Shown one piece after another: positions 26,609 to 34,900 of a stretch of 64,000 bases of DNA; positions within the stretch are counted from its first letter, which is position 1; each line of letters opens with the position of its first letter. The notes under the pieces are model-generated. The model saw only the letters and a list, made by a program, of their open reading frames with translations. It made no database searches and was not told where the DNA came from. Origin of the DNA: Gloeothece verrucosa PCC 7822 (GTDB lineage: Bacteria; Cyanobacteriota; Cyanobacteriia; Cyanobacteriales; Microcystaceae); NCBI RefSeq assembly GCF_000147335.1, contig NC_014501.1:5944501-6008500 (forward strand). The letters are read 5' to 3'. The position numbers and the translations under genes were made by a program.

Positions 26609-27880
26609 CACTCCCCAGCCTAAAGGCGTGGGGATTCTTGGTTCACTTTTATATGCTTGCTCTGACAGGATTACTCCAACCAAAGTAGAGGTATCTTCTC
26701 CCCCATTAGCCGTAGCTAACGTTGAAAGAATTTCACTTTCAAAAGCTTTAGATCCGGTATGCCCTACCGTACTTAATCCCTTCTGTAGAATATTGCGCGC
26801 GGCGTTAATGTCTCTGTCTTCAACGTAATTGCAATGCGGACAAATATGGGTTCTAGTTGATAAAGACTTTTGCACTTTTTCTCCACAGTTAGAACAGTTT
26901 TGAGAGGTATTATGGGGAGGAACGGCAACTGTTACCTTTCCATACTTCATCCCAAAATATTCCAACCAACGCCTAAATAATGACCATCCTACATCTGATA
27001 TCGAAAGGGCTAGATGCCGATTTTTAACCATGCCTTTCACATTTAAATCTTCATAGGCTATCAGGTCGTTAGACTGAATTAAACGGAGTGCCCTTTTCTT
27101 GACAAACTCTTCTCGTTGCCTACTTACCCTTAGATGTTTACGGGCATATCGGTTTCTAGCTTTGTGATAGTTTCGGGATTGTTTTTGTCTCTTGCGGAAC
27201 TTTTTAGATTTCTTTCTATTAGCCCTATTAAGTTGACGTTCTGCCTTCCTATAAAACTGAGGAATAGGTTCAATATTTCCTCGGCTATCTGCATAGAAAT
27301 ACTTGAGTCCTACATCTACACCTACAGCTTTTTGAGAAGGGGTTAAGGGATTAACTGTATCTCTTGGATCTAATTGAAGAGAAAACTGCACATAATACCC
27401 ATCGGCTCTCCTAATAATCCTCACTCGTTTTATTTGTTCAATTTGATAGTAGTTTAAGTCTCTAGTTCCTATCAGCTTTAACTTTCCGATGTTTTTTTTA
27501 TCAGTAAAAGTAATATGTTTTCTGTTTTCTGATAGTTTCCAGCCTGAGACTTTATACTCTACCGAACGAGTATTTTTCTTGAACTTAGGATAGCTTTTCT
27601 TGCCCGGTATTTTCTTTTTGCAGTTATCAAAAAACTTGTTGATAGCTCTAAGGACTCTTTCAACTGCTGTCTGGCAAGCATGAGAGTTTAAATCATCAAC
27701 AAATTTGTACTCTTTCCTCAGTCTTGTGTTGTATCTAAAGAGTTCGGCTTTACCCACACCTCTATTATCCATCCAATAGCGAAGCACTTTATTCCTGACA
27801 AACTGAGATGTCTTGATGGCTTCATCAATTGACTGGATTTGTTGAGTTCTTGGCTTAACCTTACACTCTAGGACAAACAC
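26597..27880 (-). CDS. tnpB: TnpB (IS200/IS605-family RNA-guided nuclease), IS1341-type
   Basis: A 427-residue transposon-encoded nuclease, the ancestor type of Cas12. The RuvC residues look intact: Asp in AVGVDVGLKYF, Glu in LIAYEDLNVKG, Asp in VEDRDINAARN; the zinc ribbon CSNCG ... CPHCN lies between the last two. GTG start at 27880. No tnpA transposase is present, so movement would need one in trans. The frame has no stop inside the element: the last codons (LGWGVSML) translate the right-end hairpin and the TAA comes from the flanking amidase gene region. Confidence 0.9.
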   Translation of the reverse strand: MFVLECKVKPRTQQIQSIDEAIKTSQFVRNKVLRYWMDNRGVGKAELFRYNTRLRKEYKFVDDLNSHACQTAVERVLRAINKFFDNCKKKIPGKKSYPKFKKNTRSVEYKVSGWKLSENRKHITFTDKKNIGKLKLIGTRDLNYYQIEQIKRVRIIRRADGYYVQFSLQLDPRDTVNPLTPSQKAVGVDVGLKYFYADSRGNIEPIPQFYRKAERQLNRANRKKSKKFRKRQKQSRNYHKARNRYARKHLRVSRQREEFVKKRALRLIQSNDLIAYEDLNVKGMVKNRHLALSISDVGWSLFRRWLEYFGMKYGKVTVAVPPHNTSQNCSNCGEKVQKSLSTRTHICPHCNYVEDRDINAARNILQKGLSTVGHTGSKAFESEILSTLATANGGEDTSTLVGVILSEQAYKSEPRIPTPLGWGVSML

Positions 27881-27956
27881 GATTTGATACTAAGTAGAAT
27901 GATGTCAATATTATAGCACAGGTTGTTTGAAAAGCCGCCGTTCTACGGCGGGGCTT
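26601..27956 (-). mobile_element. IS200/IS605-type element carrying only tnpB
   Basis: The ends are recognisable hairpins rather than inverted repeats. On the plus strand the right end is CCCCAGCCTAAAGGCGTGGGG (imperfect foldback, 26614-26634) and the left end is AAGCCGCCG ttcta CGGCGGGGCTT (27932-27956). The exact outer bases are uncertain by a few positions. The element lies between the amidase and cupin genes. The guide part of its omega-RNA would be the minus-strand sequence just outside the right end, which is the 3' end of the amidase gene. Confidence 0.75.
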
Positions 27957-27988
27957 GTACCCAGAATTTTCGGTCAACCAACTAAAAA

Positions 27989-28462
27989 TCATGGATTAAT
28001 CAAAATAGCTTTAGGTTGCTTGGCATCCAATAAAGAAGCACTTAGGAGAATAACAGGACTAGCTGTGGAATTTTCTCCAAAATGTACCATTCCTGCCGGT
28101 TCAACTAGGGAATCTCCTACATTGAGTTGGGTAGTTTGTCCGGCGCTCAGAATTTCTTGGGTTCCGTTGGCTCTTTTAAGGGTTGCTGACCCTTTAACAA
28201 CCGTATAAGTGAGTATGCCAAACTCTACTCGTTCAATCTGCATCCCTGGATGAATATGAACGGGCAGTTTCGCGCCTTTAGCAATGGTGTAGCGTACTAA
28301 CTCTAAAATTTGCCCCTCGGCATTACCTGGAAAGCCGCTAACCAAGACTTCACGAGTGACTGATTGGGTGTAAGCATTATTAGGGGATGTTTCCTGGCTT
28401 AAAGCCACTGCGCTACTAACACTTAAAATAAAGACAGAAACAATAAAACGGACTTTTTTCAT
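27989..28462 (-). CDS. Secreted cupin-domain protein
   Basis: A 157-residue protein with a signal peptide (KKVRFIVSVFILSVSSAVAL). The rest is a single cupin barrel: LPVHIHPGMQIERVEFGILTY holds the first metal motif (H, H, E), and GDSLVEPAGMVHFGENS the second (H). Function and ligand are unknown. It may act in the periplasm. Transcribed away from the transposon end, with the stop 33 bases from it. Confidence 0.82.
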   Translation of the reverse strand: MKKVRFIVSVFILSVSSAVALSQETSPNNAYTQSVTREVLVSGFPGNAEGQILELVRYTIAKGAKLPVHIHPGMQIERVEFGILTYTVVKGSATLKRANGTQEILSAGQTTQLNVGDSLVEPAGMVHFGENSTASPVILLSASLLDAKQPKAILINP

Positions 28463-28590
28463 GAGGGATTTTCCCTTAAAATTCCGGTTAAGTTGCCATT
28501 GTTCATTAAGTAACTCTTGATAGACAAAAGTTTCAATCTGAAAGTGTGAGCTTGCCTAGCCTACAATTAATTATCATGGTTAACTTTGGG

Positions 28591-29844
28591 TTACCCTTGA
28601 ACCACTTGTTTAGTAGTTGTTAGGGTATCTAAGCCGATTAACCCTCGTCGGTGTCCTTTTTGGTTAGAAATTCCTAAAAATAGTGATTCTCCCTGTTTAG
28701 GATTGCGAGAAAAACGAGGTGATGAGTTAATGTAAACCAAAGCGCTATCAATTTCTTTGGCAAATTTGCGGCTTTCCTGATAAGATTCTGTCACTAAGCA
28801 GTCTGCATGACCGCTACTATAAAGATTAATCCAATTAATGGCTTCTTCAAGATTGTTAACCACTTTAAAAGCAACTATTTTGTCTAAATAAGGTGTACTC
28901 CAATCTAGCTCACTGGCAATAGGATTTAAATGTTCAGGAAATTCTGTTGATAATTCTGGATCTCCTCGCAAGACAAATCCTTTTTCTTTGAGTGAGTTAA
29001 ATAATCTCAGCAAAAAAGAAGTGTTTTGGGAAGAGTTAATTAAGACTTTTTCAATGGCATTCACGGGATCGGGAATACTAGAATGGCTATCAATAATCAC
29101 GTAACGAACTAGGTCTAAATCGGCACTAGGTGACCAATATAAATAACAATTTCCCATAGCGGACCTTAGCACTGGGGCTGTAGCCAGTTGGCTAACTTGG
29201 GACACTAGGCTGGGTCGTCCGTAGGGAATGATCAGGTTAATATATTGGTCTTGAGTCACCAAATCTTCAATGGAAGTTCCGGTATCTGAAGAGAGAATTT
29301 CGATACATCCTTCAGGCAAATCTGTATCTTCTAGGGAAGTTTTAATAATGTTGGCAATGACCTCATTAGAATGACTAGAAGACCCAGAACCGTGCAGAAT
29401 GAGACTGTTGCCGGTTTTCAGGCAAAATCCGGCTGTGATTGCCCCTAATTCGGGAAAAGCTTCATAGATCAGAGCAATGACTCCCAGAGGCATTCGTTGG
29501 CAATAGGTTCGGGAAGGATTAAGTTGATAAAAGGCATTCATGATCCGTTCGATGGGATCACCACTGTCTGCTATCTGCTTAAGAATATCAACAGTTATCT
29601 GTAACCGTTGTGGTGTCAGTTTCAACCATTTAAGAATTAGATCGGGAACGGCCATTTCTCGACTCATTTCCAGATCAAGAGTATTAGCTTCTAAAATTTC
29701 GTCAAACGAATTTTCAATGGCCTTGGCCATTGTTTTGACTCCTTGGCTTCGTTCAACCCCCGTTTTTGTTCCCAATTCTCGAAAAGCTTCATGAGCCTTG
29801 CGAGCGGAGGTCAGCATTGGGTTGGTTGACATAGCATCTGCCAT
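28591..29844 (-). CDS. ProA-like aldehyde dehydrogenase paralog lacking the catalytic cysteine
   Basis: A 417-residue homolog of gamma-glutamyl phosphate reductase (compare proA at 343). The fold blocks are kept (PLGVIALIYEAFPELG, LKTGNSLILHGSG, YINLIIPYGRPSLV, DPVNAIEKVLIN, NSSPRFSRNP), but the catalytic Cys in the family motif AACNAIE is Val261 here (PDPVNAIE). Other residues that match the phosphate/NADP loops are also altered. It cannot work by the normal thiohemiacetal route, so it is probably a pseudoenzyme with a regulatory or structural role. The gene upstream on the same strand ends 10 bases before its start, suggesting an operon. Confidence 0.85.
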   Translation of the reverse strand: MADAMSTNPMLTSARKAHEAFRELGTKTGVERSQGVKTMAKAIENSFDEILEANTLDLEMSREMAVPDLILKWLKLTPQRLQITVDILKQIADSGDPIERIMNAFYQLNPSRTYCQRMPLGVIALIYEAFPELGAITAGFCLKTGNSLILHGSGSSSHSNEVIANIIKTSLEDTDLPEGCIEILSSDTGTSIEDLVTQDQYINLIIPYGRPSLVSQVSQLATAPVLRSAMGNCYLYWSPSADLDLVRYVIIDSHSSIPDPVNAIEKVLINSSQNTSFLLRLFNSLKEKGFVLRGDPELSTEFPEHLNPIASELDWSTPYLDKIVAFKVVNNLEEAINWINLYSSGHADCLVTESYQESRKFAKEIDSALVYINSSPRFSRNPKQGESLFLGISNQKGHRRGLIGLDTLTTTKQVVQG

Positions 29845-29854
29845 AGTTTTTTGT

Positions 29855-30262
29855 TTAACGCCCCCTGGCTAACCAGAATAGAATTGCAGGTAAAATCAAG
29901 AGTAATATTGCAATCCCTATCCAGAAAATCATACTCACACCGGCTGGTGAGCGCAAGACTAAAGGTAGCCAGATAAATAACAGAAGTAGAATAATCCCTA
30001 CTGCCACTGATAAATAACTTTCTCCTAAACGTGGATGTGAGGCTACCCAGCGATAACCTGTCCAGCGCCACATTTGTTTATAAGGATAGCTAGAAGATAA
30101 TTGCTCGATTACCTGATTATTTTCTTGTAGCACAAAGATCTTTTGACAGCGCTCGCACCCGAAGGCTTCTGTCAAAATAATCGGTAAGAGCCTACCTCGA
30201 CGGCGACAGGGGCAGGGATATTCGCTATTTATATCGACTTTTATCAACTTTTGTGGTCGCAC
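29855..30262 (-). CDS. Zinc-ribbon membrane protein, 135 aa
   Basis: A small conserved-looking protein of unknown function. The N-terminus carries a CPCRRRGRL ... CERC pair that suggests a zinc ribbon (about residues 17-40). Two hydrophobic segments follow at about 85-107 and 110-132, separated by a short loop (RSPAGVSM). The gene lies directly ahead of the ProA-like pseudoenzyme and probably shares its transcript. Confidence 0.72.
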   Translation of the reverse strand: MRPQKLIKVDINSEYPCPCRRRGRLLPIILTEAFGCERCQKIFVLQENNQVIEQLSSSYPYKQMWRWTGYRWVASHPRLGESYLSVAVGIILLLLFIWLPLVLRSPAGVSMIFWIGIAILLLILPAILFWLARGR

Positions 30263-30475
30263 AAGTTCAATAGACTAATTGGCAATGGATTTGCATGATC
30301 TAGTATATTCCCTGTTCAAGGAAACGATGGCTGACTAACGAATAATGTTAATGATTTTCTTATTTTTTTGCTGAAATAAGCTACTTGATTTATTGGTGAG
30401 ATTCAAATTATCTGGGCCTGATGCTTTAAGATTTGATCTTAATCATACTCTTGAGCTTGTTTTTCCTTCTTTAAA

Positions 30476-30547
30476 AGCGGGTAACGCGATTCGAACGCGC
30501 GACATTCACCTTGGCAAGGTGACGCTCTACCACTGAGCTATACCCGC
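30476..30547 (-). tRNA. tRNA-Gly (anticodon GCC)
   Basis: The minus strand folds as a complete cloverleaf of 72 bases: acceptor GCGGGTA paired with TACCCGC, D arm AGCTCAGTGGTAGAGC, anticodon loop TTGCCAA with anticodon GCC, and T arm GCGCGTTCGAATCGCG. CCA is not encoded, as is usual in cyanobacteria. Confidence 0.97.
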
Positions 30548-30628
30548 AACAATTTCACACTCTTATTATTATTTCAAAAGATTGTCGATCTGTCAAGTTT
30601 TTTTTGTCAGAGCGTCTTCCCCCTTTCC

Positions 30629-31225
30629 TTATTCCTGATTGGTTATTTGCTCAATAGCGGTTGGGTTTAACTGTCCTGGGGAAGAAACGGGCAAGGCTGG
30701 CACGGTTTTATTGCTGCTATCTTGGTAATCCGAGATAGGGCTTATTCCCCGTACCTGACGCATTAACGAAGCCATTTCTAGGGCATCCAGACCATATTGC
30801 CAGCCTAAATTACTTTTAATACCTGCTCGTTCTAGAGCTTGCTGCATGGTATCTGTGGTTAAAACCCCAAAAACAACGGGGACTCCGGTTTGAAACCCGG
30901 CGGCGGCAATACCTTTGGCGGTTTCTGCCGCCACATAATCGAAGTGGGGAGTTTGTCCTCGAATGACGGCCCCCAGACAAATTACTGCGTCATAACGACC
31001 CGAGAGTGCTAACTGACGAGCGACTAAAGGAATTTCAAAACAACCCGGAACCCAGACATAATCAACTTGATTTCCGTGAGGGTCCACATCGATGCCATGA
31101 CGTTTGAGACAATCTTGACATCCTGATAAGAGTTTCCCGGTGACTAAATCGTTAAAACGACCAATGACGATGGCAAAACGCCATTGCTGCGGCGTAAAAG
31201 TAAAAGTTCCCTCAAATACTGCCAT
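30629..31225 (-). CDS. ribH: 6,7-dimethyl-8-ribityllumazine synthase
   Basis: Penultimate step of riboflavin synthesis, forming the lumazine from 5-amino-6-ribitylamino-uracil and dihydroxybutanone phosphate. The 150-residue core is standard: IVIGRFNDLVTGKL, VPGCFEIPLVARQLA, ICLGAVIRGQTPHFDYVA (substrate and catalytic His region) and PVVFGVLTTDT. The C-terminus carries an extra 35-residue tail rich in Ser, Pro and Asn. It lies next to psbZ on the same strand, an arrangement I recall from other cyanobacteria. Confidence 0.95.
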   Translation of the reverse strand: MAVFEGTFTFTPQQWRFAIVIGRFNDLVTGKLLSGCQDCLKRHGIDVDPHGNQVDYVWVPGCFEIPLVARQLALSGRYDAVICLGAVIRGQTPHFDYVAAETAKGIAAAGFQTGVPVVFGVLTTDTMQQALERAGIKSNLGWQYGLDALEMASLMRQVRGISPISDYQDSSNKTVPALPVSSPGQLNPTAIEQITNQE

Positions 31226-31344
31226 GATGAAAAGTAATAAGTAATGGGTAATGGGGTGGATCAGTTATCAGTGACCAGTTACCAGTTTATCAAGTGTTGA
31301 CCGTTCACTGATGACTGAACGATGTTCCCCAGTTTCCCTTAATC

Positions 31345-31545
31345 TTAGACGACGAAGAAGTTTAGGATAGCCACTGCCAGCACCAGAATGACCCAAATTC
31401 CAGAACCTAGCCAGAGTAAGGGTTTAGATTGATCCCAATTTTGGGGACTAGCATAGGCAAAGGGAACTCCGATCACCATGACGAAAGAGAAGAAGACGAG
31501 AGCGGCTAAGGCGATTTGAAAAAGGATTTGAAAGACGAACGACAT
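31345..31545 (-). CDS. psbZ: Photosystem II protein PsbZ
   Basis: A 66-residue thylakoid protein with two membrane helices (about 8-28 and 43-63) joined by a loop with the diagnostic sequence YASPQNWDQSKPLLWLGSG. It sits at the edge of photosystem II and stabilises antenna contacts. The usual length is 62; four residues at the front are extra or the start lies slightly downstream. Confidence 0.95.
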   Translation of the reverse strand: MSFVFQILFQIALAALVFFSFVMVIGVPFAYASPQNWDQSKPLLWLGSGIWVILVLAVAILNFFVV

Positions 31546-31921
31546 TTTATGGTTCTCCTATAGTTTTCCTAACATTACCTGTGAGGGTCACAGATTTTTT
31601 TAAGCTGATTCAGAATGATTTTATATTCTTTGGTGACCTCTGGGCTAGTGGAATATTACCTCTCTCCCTAACCCCCTCTCCTACAAGGCGAGAGGGAATG
31701 ATTAAATGGCGATCGCTTTTGTCGGGTGGGTACTGCCCACCAAACCCGTCGAATTAAATGCAAGCGTATTAATTTAATAACAAGCCAAGAAAAGTAGTAA
31801 TTTATTGTATTTTGTCAGCCTTCTAAAGATTTATCTTAATAAAATGTAAAATTTCACCAATTAATAGATGAGCCTGGTTATGCTTGAGTTAAATAAATAG
31901 TCACGGCTAATTATTTAATAT
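31546..31921. other. Intergenic region with dispersed repeat and HIP1 site
   Basis: A 376-base spacer between divergent genes. At about 31663-31695 it holds a short foldback repeat of the CTCTCCC ... GAGAGGG kind that is dispersed in cyanobacterial genomes, and at 31709-31716 the palindrome GCGATCGC. The psbZ and NACHT gene promoters must lie at its two ends. No gene is seen. Confidence 0.5.
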
Positions 31922-34900
31922 ATGTTTATCATTGATGATATCATCGCTGAACTTGTATCTCAAGCGGTTAATCAAGCCCAAGATCAAGCGATCCGAAATG
32001 AGACGGTATTAAAATTATTAAATAAATTTGGTTTGAAACCTGACCAACCTCCTAATGATGTAGAAGGGGTGTATAAATTTACTTTAATTGAGTATGGAAT
32101 TGGCAAACCGAAAGCCGTTTTAGATTTATTTCGACAAGCAGAAATTAAAGCCGCATTTTCTAAAGCTTTTTCTGAAAATGATATTTCTCTGTTACTCAAA
32201 GAAGTAGATTCCTGTATTGATGCTTATGCCTGGGGTGATGAAATTAGAAGGCAAAATATTAATTATAAAGAAGAAGTTGCTAAATTTAGTGCTTTATTTA
32301 TTGAGATAGTTAAAAGAAGTCGCACAGCAACGGAAAATTTACAAGATAACAAGCTTGATGAATTACAAAAAAGTTTGACTCAGATTCGAGAACAGTTAGA
32401 AACTTTTAATAGCTTACCTGAAATTTATAATAAAATAGCTCAATTAAGCGGTGTTACTCCAGCTTTATTACCTTCTACTAATCCGATAAAAGACAATCCA
32501 TTAACCCAACAGATGAGAACCTGGTTTAAGACTTTGGGTTATCAATTTGAAAGTTATGAAGTGTGGAAAGATGATTATTTTGAATGGATTATTAGTATTC
32601 CTGGTTTGTTTAAAACTAACCGCATTTTAGTCCGAGGTGTGACGGGGGAAGCAAGTATTAATGATGTAAATTCAGTGAAGGAGTTAGTTGATGAACATAA
32701 AACTGACCAAGGTTTAATTGTAGCTAACCGTCGGGTTGCTACTCTAGCACGGCAAGAAGCTAAAGATCCGATTTATTGTTATACTTTTGATGAATTAATA
32801 GACAAGCAAGTAGATTTTAGTAATTATATTAATTGGTTAGAAAAGGAAATTGAACGTAAAGGGGTTAATACGAGTTATGTTCCTCTAGCTTGTCGTAAAG
32901 ATGAAATAGATGAAAAAACAGGGCGCTCTCTTGGTAAAAGTATTTATGATGAGAAAGAGGGATGGATAGAGGGTTATATTGATAAATGGTTAGATGATCC
33001 AGCTAAGGAACATATTTCTATTTTAGGAGAGTTTGGAACGGGGAAAACTTGGTTTGTACTGCATTATGCTTGGGAAAGTTTAAAAAAGTATAAAGAAGCG
33101 AAAGAAAAAGGAGTTAAACGGCCTCGCTTACCTTTGGTAATTCCTTTACGAGATTATGCCAAGGCGGTATCTGTAGAGTCTTTGTTTTCAGACTTCTTTT
33201 TCAGAAAACATGAACTTAAACTCCCAGGATATTCTGCTTTTGAACAACTCAACCGCATGGGGAAATTATTACTTTTGTTTGATGGGTTTGATGAGATGGC
33301 GGCAAGAATAGATCGTCAACAGATGATTAATAATTTTTGGGAGTTAGCAAAGGTAGTTGTACCCGGTTCTAAAGCGATTTTAACCTGTCGAACAGAACAT
33401 TTTCCCGAAGCACAAGAAGGACGATCTTTATTAAATGCTGAATTAAAAGCATCTACGGCTAATTTAACCGGTGAGCCGCCACAGTTTGAGGTGTTGGAAT
33501 TAGAAAAATTAACAGATGAGCAAATTAAAAAGATTATCTCGAAAAAAGCTAATCCCGGAACTTTAGAGAAAGTCATAAATAATCCTCAATTGCTGGATCT
33601 TGCTCGTCGTCCGATTATGATTGATCTTATTGTAGAGGCATTACCAGAAATAGAAGCCGGTAAGCCGCTTGATATGTCTCGGATTTATTTTTATGCCGTG
33701 TGTCACAAGATAGAACGAGATATTAAAAATGAGCGTACTTTTACCACAATGGCGGATAAGTTATATTTCCTGTGTGAGATAGCTTGGGAAATGCTTTCTA
33801 CTGATCAAATGAGTCTTAACTATCGTCTATTTCCCGATCATCTGCGGCACTGTTTTAAGCAAGAAGTAGAAGAAGATAAAAATTTAGATTATTGGCAATT
33901 TGACATGATGGGTCAAAGTATGCTCATCCGCAATTCTGAAGGGGATTATATGCCGGCTCATCGGTCTTTGTTAGAGTTTTTTGTGGCGTATAAGTTTGCG
34001 GTAGAGTTGGGGTTGTTGCATTCAGATTTTGTTAAGAGAGAGGAAGATTTAAAACATTTTGCCTCTTTGAATGGTCAGGGAGAGAAGGCATTATCTATTA
34101 TTAATTTAGGCGCAACGTTTGGGAAACAGCCTTTATCTAAGGCGGTGATGGATTTATTATTACCGATGCTACAGCCAGGGAAAGTTACCCAACAACGCTT
34201 ATTAGACGTGATTAGAGAAACGAAAGGAAAGACAGAAGATGAAGTCAATTATTTGGGAGGGAATGCGGCAACCTTAGCCTTAAAACTTAACCCTCTAGCG
34301 TTACAAAGAGAGGATTTAAGCCAGACTATTATTAAAAGGGGTGATTTTGTTAATGCTTTTCTCTATAGAGTCGATTTTTCTGGGGCAAATTTGAGTGAGT
34401 CGAGTTTTAACGAAATTTTGGGGGCAGTTTATTCTGTAGCATTTAGTGCCGATGGTAAACTGTTGGCCACGGGTGACAGTCATGGGGTTATTCGCATTTG
34501 GAATACAGCAAGCAGAAAAGAATTGTTAACCCTCACCGGGCATCAAAGTTGGGTTTATTCAGTGGCCTTTGCTCCCGATAGTCAAACCCTAGCTAGTGGG
34601 AGTGAGGATAATACCGTGAAATTGTGGAATTACCAGAGCGGTGAATGCCTTCATACCCTCACCGGGCATCAAAAAGGGGTTAGATCAGTGGCCTTTGCCC
34701 CCGATAGTCAAACCCTCGCCAGTGGGAGTGATGATCATACCGTGAAATTGTGGAATTACAAGAGCGGTGAATGCCTTCGTACCCTCACCGGGCATCAGAG
34801 TTGGGTTTATTCAGTGGCTTTTGCCCCTGATAGTCAAACCCTAGGCAGTGGGAGTGATGATCATACCGTGAAATTGTGGAATTACCAGAGCGGTGAATGC

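Noticed and set aside
27134..27346. Plus-strand frame within the transposon as a tnpA remnant
   Set aside because: Its translation shows no HUH motif or catalytic Tyr and it is a shadow of tnpB.
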